From the NCBI GenBank assembly GCA_038316335.1, contig JBBQAM010000063.1, forward strand, positions 1 to 21,656: DNA of 21,656 bases. Reading direction: 5' to 3'. Within the stretch, counting starts at the first letter, position 1. Every line of letters begins with the position of its first letter. Below the pieces are notes generated by a model, which saw only the letters and a list, made by a program, of their open reading frames with translations, did no database searches and had not been told where the DNA came from. This document shows, one piece after another, positions 1 to 6,637 of this stretch. The stretch is from JALHST01 sp038316335 (lineage in GTDB: Bacteria > Bacteroidota > Bacteroidia > Flavobacteriales > Flavobacteriaceae). Position numbers and translations under genes: made by a program.

Positions 1-72
1 GTGTCTTTCAACAACTGTCCAGTGCTTCTAAAAAGCATCGAAAATTGGCTTTCGACTTCTGAGCTGACACGT

Positions 73-92
73 AAAAAGCCTCTTGGAGAGGC
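73..92 (-). terminator. Intrinsic terminator downstream of the deiminase gene (minus strand)
   Basis: A perfect 6-bp inverted repeat (GCCTCT / AGAGGC, loop of 3 nt) is followed on the minus strand by five T residues. It lies about 70 nt beyond the stop codon of the minus-strand deiminase gene and probably ends transcription coming from that gene. The stem is short, so efficiency is uncertain. Confidence 0.45.
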
Positions 93-144
93 CTATATTG
101 ATAGATTTTGTGCTGAATTAACCGCTTGTGCAACGGTTACTGGT

Positions 145-158
145 GTTGTGGCTCGTGC
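145..158 (-). repeat. Trailing (inverse) core of cassette 1
   Basis: The plus strand reads GTTGTGGCTCGTGC here, 6 nt beyond the stop codon of the deiminase gene. It is the inverted partner, 12 of 14 bases, of the sequence just upstream of the same gene at 1398-1411. The 8 outermost bases (GTTGTGGC / GCCACAAC) are perfectly complementary. In integron logic this would be the inverse core (R'') of the cassette. A further GTTGCAC on the minus strand at 128-134 could be the leading core of the next cassette, but the 10-bp spacer would be unusually short. Confidence 0.5.
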
Positions 159-164
159 TTTTGG

Positions 165-1379
165 TTATTTAAATTTCCGAGGTTCGTTTTTTGAATAGCA
201 GTGTAATCCTGCACCTTCATGATGTAATGGCAGGCAATCAATTTGAACGATTTTTCTATTAGGAAATGCTTTTTCCAAAATAAGCTTTGCTTCTTCATCT
301 TTTCCCTTAAGTTCATCCGGCAATCCTGCTTTCCAAAATTTTGCCGAAACAACTATTTTATTGGCAATCACAAAATTCATATATCCCGAAGCCAAATAAT
401 ACTCAATTGAGTCAGTGGTAACGTTTTCAAACCAAGATTGCTCGTCTTTACTTAAACTTTTATATTGAACCTTATCCACAATGAGAGGACCAACAGGCAG
501 TCTAATAATTTCAATGGGTTTACCATCAAGTGTCGTGCTTTGTTTTAGAATTTCGTAATTCTCTTCCATTCTGCGATACGATTCTTTAGCTATTTCATTA
601 GCTATGGTATCCTCTTCACTAACTTGAGCCAATAAAACCGTTGTGGGGTTTACAAATCGACAAAATTCATCGATATGCCCGCCAGTTCCAATGCCATAGA
701 TCCCGTTTTCTAATTTTTGCCATTCTTCTTCTTTGCATCCCTTTTTTAACCAAATAATTTTTTCAACACCCAAAACTCTCTTGTATTGGTTTTCTATTTG
801 TCCTTTGGTTAAGGTTTTGTTTCTATCAAGTTCAACAGATTCAACAAGTAGCATAGTTCCTTCTCCATTGGTTTGCCACGCACCGCCTTCCGAAAACAAT
901 GTTGAAGGAATAATGCGGAGATTCATTTGCTTGGCAACATTTTTGTCAAGATTACCAGAGAGTGGAAAACCTTGTTGGTACTGAAAGTCTACAACTGCCA
1001 TCTCTCCGTTTCCATTTCGCAGAAAAACAGGGCCAGGATCTTGAATAGCACCTATAGGTAGTTCGTTATAAAATAATTCAACTCTGGAAGTATCAATAGA
1101 TGAGTTTATTAGAACATTATAAATTCTAGATTTCAATTGTTCTCTATTGTAATCGAGATGCGGACTATATACGATCTTAACTTTGGTGTAAGGGTAAATT
1201 TCCTTTATGGCTTCTAAAATTGGAAGATATAAAGCTTCACCATTTAACCAAGTTGATTCTAGCCAACTAAACCATATAAATTCTTGTTCTTCAAATTCAG
1301 AAGCGACTTTAAATTTATCATTGCCTTGCGATGAACATCCTATTATCAGTAAAAGGATAAAAAATTTAAAATTTTTCAT
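165..1379 (-). CDS. Agmatine deiminase / peptidylarginine deiminase-family lipoprotein
   Basis: This 404-residue protein belongs to the porphyromonas-type peptidylarginine deiminase / agmatine deiminase family (guanidino hydrolases that release ammonia or citrulline-type products). Visible landmarks are a DPGPVF block near residues 114-119 (family: RDTGP), EGGAW at 164-168, GHID at 234-237 and the nucleophilic cysteine in GLHC (C394). All catalytic blocks are therefore present and the length is normal. Unlike cytoplasmic agmatine deiminases (AguA), it starts with a short hydrophobic signal ending in a lipobox (IIGC, Cys15), so it should be lipid-anchored outside the cytoplasm. It stands alone between inverted core repeats in a putative cassette, with no polyamine genes nearby. 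Extracellular agmatine or peptidyl-arginine could be the substrate; the sequence does not decide. The start codon is fixed by the signal peptide. Confidence 0.85.
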   Translation of the reverse strand: MKNFKFFILLLIIGCSSQGNDKFKVASEFEEQEFIWFSWLESTWLNGEALYLPILEAIKEIYPYTKVKIVYSPHLDYNREQLKSRIYNVLINSSIDTSRVELFYNELPIGAIQDPGPVFLRNGNGEMAVVDFQYQQGFPLSGNLDKNVAKQMNLRIIPSTLFSEGGAWQTNGEGTMLLVESVELDRNKTLTKGQIENQYKRVLGVEKIIWLKKGCKEEEWQKLENGIYGIGTGGHIDEFCRFVNPTTVLLAQVSEEDTIANEIAKESYRRMEENYEILKQSTTLDGKPIEIIRLPVGPLIVDKVQYKSLSKDEQSWFENVTTDSIEYYLASGYMNFVIANKIVVSAKFWKAGLPDELKGKDEEAKLILEKAFPNRKIVQIDCLPLHHEGAGLHCYSKNEPRKFK

Positions 1380-1393
1380 AGTTTAAATTTTAA

Positions 1394-1411
1394 GCGTGCA
1401 TGTGCCACAAC
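1394..1411 (-). repeat. Leading core of cassette 1
   Basis: On the minus strand this reads GTTGTGGCACATGC followed by ACGC, 14 nt before the deiminase start codon. It pairs with the trailing core at 145-158 and not with the trailing core of the neighbouring gene, which abuts across the spacer. That pattern is expected if each cassette excises as a circle whose two ends form one recombination site. Confidence 0.5.
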
Positions 1412-1526
1412 GGTCCGGCTATGATTCGTAGCGGCAAATCCGCCAGGATTTTCCGGCTACCGATCATGCCCCATAAAAGTAAGGTTTTTCTTGTAAGGAT
1501 CAGGGGAGCTATGAATTATAGGTAGT
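1412..1526. repeat. 115-bp palindromic spacer between two cassettes (attC-like)
   Basis: The stretch between the two cassettes folds on itself at two levels. The outer arms CTATGATTCGTAGC (1419-1432) and GCTATGAATTATAG (1508-1521) are complementary at 12 of 14 positions. Nested and partly competing is a hairpin with arms at 1428-1441 and 1446-1460 and a GCCA loop. No ORF of interest is present. Together with the flanking cores it has the outline of an integron attC site (R''-L''...L'-R'), with a length in the range known for such sites, but the cores GTTGGCA and GTTGTGG do not fit the canonical GTTRRRY. Confidence 0.5.
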
Positions 1527-1541
1527 GTTGGCAAATGTTTA
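1527..1541 (-). repeat. Trailing (inverse) core of cassette 2, overlapping the stop codon
   Basis: The minus strand reads TAAACATTTGCCAAC; the first three bases are the stop codon of the preceding gene. TTTGCCAAC is the exact reverse complement of GTTGGCAAA in the leading core of the same gene (2389-2397). Coding sequence running right into the inverse core is typical of gene cassettes. Confidence 0.55.
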
Positions 1542-2375
1542 TTTTAATAATTCAACATACATATTATCTGTTGATTTTTCCGTGTCTATTGCAAAGCGTA
1601 TAGAACTTAAAATTAAGGAGTCATTAGTAGAATCCATATTTATAAATCTCAAATCTGCAACATAGCCCACAAATGTGAAATTTTCATAATTCGAATATGG
1701 GAACTTTATAATATTTGTAATGCCTTCTATTTTTTCAAATACCAATGAATCATTTTTCATCTGTATGTAGTGGAATGAAACGTTTCTTTGATGAATTTTA
1801 TCTAATGGCAGTGAATCATTTGGGGAATAAAACTGGAGTTTGCCAGTTAAAATTGAATCTTTTGGTCCAGTTAGTTCAAATTCAAAAAATTTACTTTTTG
1901 AAGAATCCAAAATACCATTATTATAGAATCTATATTGATTAATAAATGTATCCTTTTGCTTATTTACATATGCTTCTATCTCCTCTATTTTATAGTTGCC
2001 ATAGTTCTTTATAAATCCAATTTTCTGAAATGTTTTGGTACTATCAATGTTTTTATGTTTATCACTTGAGTTCAAATATTTAGATACACAACCGGAAAGT
2101 CTTAATTTGTCATTGGACAAAAGATTATCAAATTCGATATCATTTTGCAATTTATCTATGGAATATTTCATAAAAAAATAGCCAAGCATGCATTCACAAA
2201 CATTTTTGCTTTCAGTATGGTTTTGTTTAGACAACATTTTATTCATACAGCCGGCCATCATCGATTTTTGAAAGGCTGTCTTTCCGTAAGCAAGATTATA
2301 GCGGTATGAAATGATTAATAATGACACCATTAGAACAACTGAAATTCCAATGATTATTTTAATTTTTCTTCTCAC
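1539..2375 (-). CDS. Membrane-anchored hypothetical protein with Cys-containing region
   Basis: I do not recognise this 278-residue protein. It begins with a basic N-terminus and one hydrophobic segment (about residues 5-23), which is either an uncleaved signal anchor or a signal peptide. The remainder is therefore probably extracytoplasmic. Residues 35-100 contain four cysteines (in GCMNK, VCECM and GCVSK contexts) that resemble the short Cys-rich helical modules seen in other orphan Bacteroidota proteins. The C-terminal two thirds are rich in Asp, Ser, Asn and aromatic residues and look beta-structured, with no catalytic motif I can identify. The gene sits alone inside a putative cassette, between the deiminase cassette and a recombinase remnant, and its base composition is AT-rich compared with the phosphonate genes to the right, consistent with acquisition by transfer. 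Confidence 0.75.
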   Translation of the reverse strand: MRRKIKIIIGISVVLMVSLLIISYRYNLAYGKTAFQKSMMAGCMNKMLSKQNHTESKNVCECMLGYFFMKYSIDKLQNDIEFDNLLSNDKLRLSGCVSKYLNSSDKHKNIDSTKTFQKIGFIKNYGNYKIEEIEAYVNKQKDTFINQYRFYNNGILDSSKSKFFEFELTGPKDSILTGKLQFYSPNDSLPLDKIHQRNVSFHYIQMKNDSLVFEKIEGITNIIKFPYSNYENFTFVGYVADLRFINMDSTNDSLILSSIRFAIDTEKSTDNMYVELLK

Positions 2376-2383
2376 TTTTTAAC

Positions 2384-2397
2384 TAATATTTGCCAAC
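2384..2397 (-). repeat. Leading core of cassette 2
   Basis: On the minus strand this reads GTTGGCAAATATTA, 8 nt before the start codon of the hypothetical gene, and it mirrors the trailing core at 1527-1541. It lies about 40 nt after the stop codon of the recombinase remnant, where an attI-like insertion point would be expected if the recombinase served the array. Confidence 0.5.
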
Positions 2398-2436
2398 AAT
2401 AGGATAGCATCATTGATGATATCCCACTTATGTGCA

Positions 2437-2652
2437 CTAAGATAATAAATCTTTAATGTCTATAAAGGAACGGTCCGCTACATGGGTATAAATCTCGGTC
2501 GTTTTGGTCGAACTATGCCCGAGAAGAAGTTGAATGTGCCGAATATCGGTCCCGTTCTCCAAAAGGTGGGTCGCAAAACTATGCCGCAGTTTAGGGTCAT
2601 AGTTCCTTTCGCGTTCCTTTTCTGGATTAACCGTGTCAAACGTGTAAATGAA
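2437..2652 (-). pseudogene. Tyrosine recombinase/integrase, C-terminal remnant
   Basis: Reading the minus strand from 2589 to the TAG at 2437-2439 gives a clean 50-residue C-terminal end of a tyrosine recombinase. It begins LRHSFATHLLENGTDIRH, continues with QLLLGHSSTKTTEIYTHV and finishes ADRSFIDIKDLLS. The HxxR box (RHSFATH), the second His (LLGHSS) and the Tyr nucleophile (IYTHV) are all intact. Upstream the frame stays open for only 21 more codons, of non-family-like sequence, before a TAA at 2653-2655. No start codon and no N-terminal or core-binding domain are present, so it is a truncated relic. It reads in the same direction as the two cassette genes and its 3' end faces them. It could be a relic of the enzyme that mobilised the cassettes, or of an unrelated insertion such as the integrases that accompany IS91-like elements. 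Confidence 0.8.
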
Positions 2653-2791
2653 TTATTTCATCGGTTACCTCCTTATTTCACCGGCTTTCTTAGTCAGGAC
2701 ATGTTTTCGAGTAACGAAAGACGTCTTGTCCTAAATCGGCCAACACGTTGCCTTTAAAATAGGTCCTTTCCAAAAATTGACATTATCCCAA

Positions 2792-2852
2792 GGTTATGGA
2801 ATGTTTATTAAAAGCGACCCCCTCTTAAACTTTTAATAAACATCAGATAACC
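2792..2852. promoter_or_regulatory. 61-bp near-perfect palindrome upstream of the phosphonate genes
   Basis: Two 23-nt arms (2792-2814 and 2830-2852) are complementary except for a 3-nt mismatch block. Each consists of GGTTAT / ATAACC outside and a perfect 14-bp ATGTTTATTAAAAG / CTTTTAATAAACAT inside, around a 15-nt centre. The site is 79 nt before the DUF5690 start codon, in an otherwise empty stretch. It may be an operator for a dimeric regulator such as the nearby XRE-cupin protein, an mRNA 5' hairpin, or a terminator insulating the operon from the accessory region. It has no run of T directly after the stem, which makes the terminator reading weaker. Confidence 0.5.
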
Positions 2853-2930
2853 ATAAGGAATTTACAAATGGTAAAAAAAGTAAGAGTATTGCTATGAAAA
2901 GTTTAGCCTTTTTAAACACTAAAAAAGCCC

Positions 2931-4214
2931 TTGAAATCAAATCCCACGAATACGTCTTTTTTGCTCCAGGGTGCCTTTGCTTCTTTTGGCACCTATTTCT
3001 GCATGTATGCCTTTCGTAAACCTTTTGCGGTCGCCACCTTCGAAAATTTGGTCTATCTAGGCATAGACTTTAAAATCTTATTGATCATCTCCCAAGTTTT
3101 GGGGTATGCCCTGTCGAAATTTATTGCCATTAAACTGATTTCTGAACTGCGTGCTAATCAACGACTGGGATATCTAATCACCATGATTTTAAGCGCTGAA
3201 GTGAGCTTGGTATTTTTTGGTTGGGTCCCTGCACCCTTTAGTACGCTATTTATGCTGACCAATGGGCTTTCCCTTGGGATGATCTGGGGGATTGTCTTTT
3301 CGTATTTGGAAGGACGTAGGTTTACCGAGATTCTTGGGGTGGCCCTATGTTCTAGCTTTATCCTCTCAAGTGGGGCCGTCAAATCGGTCGGGTTGTTGGT
3401 GATGAATGATCTGGGCGTTTCCGAATTTTGGATGCCTGCCGTTACCGGGGCGATTTTTCTCGTGCCCTTCATTATTTTCGCCAATTTATTGGAAAAAATG
3501 AAGAAACCCACCGCAGAGGATATCCGGCTGCAAACAGCCAGACACCCCATGAGCCGACAGGATCGAAAAAATGTCTTTTACAGCTTCTTCTTTCCGATCC
3601 TGATTTTAGTATTATTTTATATAAGCTTGACCGCCTTGCGCGATTTTAGGGATAACTTTTCCCGGGAACTATGGGACAGCCTTGGCTTTCGGGACCATGC
3701 AGCGATTTACACCTACTCCGAAATTCCCATTGCGTTACTCGTACTTATGATTATGGGTGCGATGAGCTTTGTCAAGGGCAATCATAGGGCGCTTATGTAT
3801 TATCACTATCTCTTGATACTGGGTACCCTGATCATTGGCCTAGGCACCTTTTTATACCAAAAGAACCATATTTCGCCCATGATTTGGATGATAAGCACGG
3901 GATTCGGCCTTTATACCTGCTATGTGCCGTTTAATGGTATTTTTTTCGACCGTATGATCGCCACCTTTCGGATCAATGGCAATGCTGGTTTCCTCATTTA
4001 TATTGCCGATGCCTTCGGGTATTTGGGCAGTATGGCCGTATTGCTCTATAAGAATTTTGGTCAGGCCTCGGTTTCATGGCTTCAATTTTTCATCAATTGC
4101 ACGTATCTTGTTGCTGCCTTGGGATGCTCGGTATCCTTCGTATCCCTAGTCTATTTCAACAGAAGATACACAAGGTTGCCCAATCGGCCCGAACGTGAAA
4201 TAACCATACTATAA
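2931..4214 (+). CDS. DUF5690-family multi-pass membrane protein, candidate phosphonate transporter
   Basis: This 427-residue protein is strongly hydrophobic, with roughly 12 transmembrane helices in an MFS-like pattern. It carries the DUF5690 signature near the N-terminus (YFCMYAFRKPF, about residues 22-32), VLGYALSKF in the second helix and FSYLEGRRFTE around residue 125. DUF5690 proteins are Bacteroidota-specific and uncharacterised; I recall them beside TIGR03364 oxidoreductases and phosphonatase-like hydrolases. Here the gene leads that trio, with 2 nt to the next gene. Since no ABC phosphonate importer is present, an inner-membrane uptake role for aminoethylphosphonate-type compounds is a reasonable inference, though not shown. 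The TTG start at 2931 is forced: an in-frame TAA lies at 2913-2915 with no ATG or GTG between, and the next in-frame ATG falls inside the first helix. Confidence 0.85.
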   Translation: MKSNPTNTSFLLQGAFASFGTYFCMYAFRKPFAVATFENLVYLGIDFKILLIISQVLGYALSKFIAIKLISELRANQRLGYLITMILSAEVSLVFFGWVPAPFSTLFMLTNGLSLGMIWGIVFSYLEGRRFTEILGVALCSSFILSSGAVKSVGLLVMNDLGVSEFWMPAVTGAIFLVPFIIFANLLEKMKKPTAEDIRLQTARHPMSRQDRKNVFYSFFFPILILVLFYISLTALRDFRDNFSRELWDSLGFRDHAAIYTYSEIPIALLVLMIMGAMSFVKGNHRALMYYHYLLILGTLIIGLGTFLYQKNHISPMIWMISTGFGLYTCYVPFNGIFFDRMIATFRINGNAGFLIYIADAFGYLGSMAVLLYKNFGQASVSWLQFFINCTYLVAALGCSVSFVSLVYFNRRYTRLPNRPEREITIL

Positions 4215-4216
4215 AC

Positions 4217-5380
4217 ATGGAAACAACATACGACGTGCTTGTTGTCGGTGGCGGGGTTCTTGGAACCTTTCACGCCTATCATGCCCAAAATAAAGGGTTG
4301 AAAGTGGCGCTTTTGGAAAAGGACAGGGCTCCCCAAGGGGCCACCATTCGTAATTTTGGACAAGTCGTGCCTTCGGGCATGAATTCGAAATGGCAGGCCT
4401 ATGGTCGTGAAAGCCTAAAAATCTATAAAAAGATCCAGTCGAAATTTGATATTTCGGTCAGGGAGGAAGGCACTGTATATCTCGCCTCGAATGAGGAAGA
4501 AGTACAGTTGCTCGAAGAACTTCATCTTATCAATAAGTCAAATGACTATGTTTCTGAGCTCTTGACTAAGGCAACCTGCTTGGAAAACTATCCCGGACTG
4601 CGCCATGACTATGTGAAAACGGGCCTGTTTTTCCCCCAAGAGATTACCCTCGAACCCCGTAAAATGATTGGCAAGCTTCACGACTATCTGCAGCACAGTG
4701 GGATGCCCATATTTTATGACACCTATGTTCTTGAATGTACTTCCTTGACAGACAGTGTCATGGTGTATACTGCAAAAGGAATTACATTTAGCGCAAAAAA
4801 AGTGTTGATCTGCAATGGCAGTGATTTTAAAACACTCTATCCAGAAATTTTCAAAGAAAGCGACCTCGAGGTTTCGAAATTGCAAATGATGCAGACCAAA
4901 CCTCAAGGAGACTATGTCTTAAAGGGCTCTATATTGACCGGGCTTTCCATTCGACGCTATGAGGCCTTTGCCGAATGCCCCTCGTTCCTGACGATCAAGA
5001 CCAGGGAGCAAAAAGAAAGTATGGAAAAAAAATGGGGAATACACATACTCTTCAAACAGGCGATTGATGGATCGGTTATCCTTGGGGACTCCCACGAATA
5101 TGCCGACGCCGGCCGTAGCGATGATCTTGGAATAGATTTGAATATGGACATTGACAATTTTATTCTCCAGGAAGCCAAGAAGATATTAAATTTGCCGACG
5201 TACGAGATCGAGAACCGATGGTTTGGCACGTATTCGCAATGCAAGACTACCGATATCTATCAGCATACCATCGATACGAATATTCATATAGTGACCGGGA
5301 TCGGTGGAAAGGGGATGACCGGGAGTGCGGGTTTCGCCAAAGAAAATATAAACAGAATCTTTAGCTTTCAAGATGCATAA
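4217..5380 (+). CDS. TIGR03364-type FAD-dependent oxidoreductase (aminoethylphosphonate oxidation)
   Basis: This 387-residue flavoprotein of the DAO/glycine-oxidase superfamily has an N-terminal Rossmann dinucleotide site (VVGGGVLGTFHA, residues 9-20, and the acidic end of strand 2 in LLEKD near 34). The ATIRNFGQVVPSG block follows near 43-55 and is characteristic of TIGR03364 enzymes. A C-terminal GIGGKGMTGSAGFA segment closes the FAD site. Members in phosphonate clusters were shown to oxidise N-methyl-2-aminoethylphosphonate, and some also plain aminoethylphosphonate, to phosphonoacetaldehyde, replacing the PhnW transaminase. Here it lies between the DUF5690 gene and the HAD hydrolase, with an 8-nt overlap to the latter. 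No phnW is in the window, which favours the PhnW-replacing role. Preference for AEP or methyl-AEP cannot be read from sequence. Confidence 0.85.
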   Translation: METTYDVLVVGGGVLGTFHAYHAQNKGLKVALLEKDRAPQGATIRNFGQVVPSGMNSKWQAYGRESLKIYKKIQSKFDISVREEGTVYLASNEEEVQLLEELHLINKSNDYVSELLTKATCLENYPGLRHDYVKTGLFFPQEITLEPRKMIGKLHDYLQHSGMPIFYDTYVLECTSLTDSVMVYTAKGITFSAKKVLICNGSDFKTLYPEIFKESDLEVSKLQMMQTKPQGDYVLKGSILTGLSIRRYEAFAECPSFLTIKTREQKESMEKKWGIHILFKQAIDGSVILGDSHEYADAGRSDDLGIDLNMDIDNFILQEAKKILNLPTYEIENRWFGTYSQCKTTDIYQHTIDTNIHIVTGIGGKGMTGSAGFAKENINRIFSFQDA

Positions 5381-6053
5381 TATAAAATTGGTAGTTTTTG
5401 ATATGGCCGGTACGGTCGTCAATGAAAACAACGTAGTGTATAAAACACTTCAAAAGGCCATCAACAAAAAAGGGTATTCCTTATCGTTAAAATATGTGCT
5501 TCAACACGGTGCTGGAAAAGAAAAATACCAAGCCATTCATGACATTCTAAGTCTAAACGATGCAATCGATTTGGATAGGGAAGCCCGTTTAATTTTTGAC
5601 GACTTTGAAAAATTATTGGAAAAAGCCTATCAGAATTTAGAGGTTACCACCTATGAAGGCGTCGCCGATCTTATAAGGTCATTGCGCACGGCCCAAATCT
5701 TAATCGCACTGAATACAGGATATAATCGAAAAACAGCGCAATTGCTGTTAGACAAAATGAAGTGGAAGCTGGGTGACCAATACGATGCCTTGATCACTGC
5801 AGAGGATGTCGCGCTCGGAAGGCCGAACCCTGATATGATAGTAGCCGCGATGGAGGTACTTTATGTGACCGATACTTCGAAAGTACTTAAAGCAGGCGAT
5901 TCGATAATCGATATCGAAGAAGGGAAAAATGCACATTGCGGCATCACCATCGGAGTTACAACGGGTGCACATACCCGTGAACAGCTGACATTGGCAAACC
6001 CCACCTATATTTTGGATTCCTTGGTCGAATTGCGAAGCATCCTCTTCATATAA
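5373..6053 (+). CDS. Phosphonatase-like HAD hydrolase (phosphonoacetaldehyde hydrolase candidate)
   Basis: This 226-residue HAD-superfamily hydrolase is close to the PhnX / TIGR03351 group. Motif I is DMAGT (nucleophile D10), where PhnX has DWAGT. Motif II is ALNTGYNRKT near 113-122, ITAEDVALGRPNPDM carries the motif III region near 139-153, and GDSIIDIEEGKNA near 174-186 is motif IV. The cap segment HGAGKEKYQAI places Lys49 39 residues after D10, matching the Schiff-base lysine of PhnX (GLLKIDHVRAL, spacing 41). That lysine is what allows cleavage of the C-P bond in phosphonoacetaldehyde to acetaldehyde and phosphate. The gene overlaps the FAD oxidase gene by 8 nt, implying translational coupling of aldehyde-producing and aldehyde-consuming steps. 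Its 3' end overlaps the convergent regulator gene by 8 nt. A phosphoglycolate-phosphatase-like activity is the main alternative. Confidence 0.85.
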   Translation: MHNIKLVVFDMAGTVVNENNVVYKTLQKAINKKGYSLSLKYVLQHGAGKEKYQAIHDILSLNDAIDLDREARLIFDDFEKLLEKAYQNLEVTTYEGVADLIRSLRTAQILIALNTGYNRKTAQLLLDKMKWKLGDQYDALITAEDVALGRPNPDMIVAAMEVLYVTDTSKVLKAGDSIIDIEEGKNAHCGITIGVTTGAHTREQLTLANPTYILDSLVELRSILFI

Positions 6054-6612
6054 AAAAATAGACCACTAACATTTTTGCGGAGACTGCACCTCGGTTCACC
6101 GGAACATGCGGAATACGGCCGTCAAAGAAAAGTGAATCCCCTTCCTTCAAATGGATCTCTTCCTCCCCAATGAGATAATAACATGCTCCAGAGAGCATAT
6201 ATTTAAACTCATATGCATCGGTACGTACCTTTTGTCTCATTGAATCGGGTCGTACTTCTAAAAGAACCGTTTCAAACCCTAAGGAGGATACTTGTTTTCC
6301 AAAAATATAGGTGTATTCAAAACCAACGGCCTCCACTTCTTTTTCGATAATCGTGTGGTCCTCTTTCCTTGAGACGATAAAATTCACGCCGTTTGTCTGC
6401 GGTATTCCATTGAAAAAATCGGTTACCTCGATCTTCAAAGCGCCAATGATCTTCAAAAGCACCGGAAGGGAAGGAATGGTCCTTCCGTTTTCAATCCGGG
6501 AAATCAGTCCACTGGTGACGCCAGCACCTTGGGCGATTTCGCTGATGGTATTATTGCCTTCCTTTCTTACTTCCTTGATATGTTTTCCGATACCGATAAG
6601 GTAATTGTCCAT
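6046..6612 (-). CDS. XRE-family regulator with C-terminal cupin domain
   Basis: This 188-residue transcription factor has an N-terminal lambda-repressor-like helix-turn-helix (about residues 9-65; SEIAQGAGVTSGLISRIENG is the typical turn and recognition helix). A small cupin barrel follows (about 110-186, with LKEGDSLFFDGRIPHVPVN). Such XRE-cupin proteins usually sense a small ligand of the neighbouring pathway, and the PuuR-type members sense amines. It lies tail-to-tail with the HAD gene (8-nt overlap) and its 5' end faces the susC promoter region, so it is placed to control both the catabolic trio and the SusCD operon. The likely inducer is an aminophosphonate or the aldehyde; this is inference. 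The cupin metal-ligand pattern is weak, so it probably binds ligand without a catalytic metal. Confidence 0.85.
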   Translation of the reverse strand: MDNYLIGIGKHIKEVRKEGNNTISEIAQGAGVTSGLISRIENGRTIPSLPVLLKIIGALKIEVTDFFNGIPQTNGVNFIVSRKEDHTIIEKEVEAVGFEYTYIFGKQVSSLGFETVLLEVRPDSMRQKVRTDAYEFKYMLSGACYYLIGEEEIHLKEGDSLFFDGRIPHVPVNRGAVSAKMLVVYFFI

Positions 6613-6629
6613 GCCCCCGATTTAAGATG

Positions 6630-6637
6630 CAAACATA
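6630..6637 (-). promoter_or_regulatory. Candidate Bacteroidetes -7 box for the regulator gene
   Basis: The minus strand reads TATGTTTG, an exact match to the Bacteroidetes -7 consensus TAnnTTTG, 17 nt upstream of the regulator start codon. It would give a very short leader. No clear -33 TTTG is present at the usual spacing, so the assignment rests on the -7 box alone. Confidence 0.4.

Noticed and set aside
1..198. Plus-strand frame open from the window edge, 65 codons
   Set aside because: It runs through a hairpin terminator, a cassette core and into the 3' end of the well-supported deiminase gene, and I cannot link the translation to a family. A partial upstream gene cannot be excluded, but there is not enough to list it.
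2482..2757. Plus-strand 91-codon ORF
   Set aside because: The opposite strand in this interval encodes an obvious tyrosine-recombinase C-terminus, so this is its shadow.
2777..2782. TTGACA as a -35 promoter element
   Set aside because: Bacteroidota housekeeping promoters use different boxes, and no TAnnTTTG follows at the right spacing.
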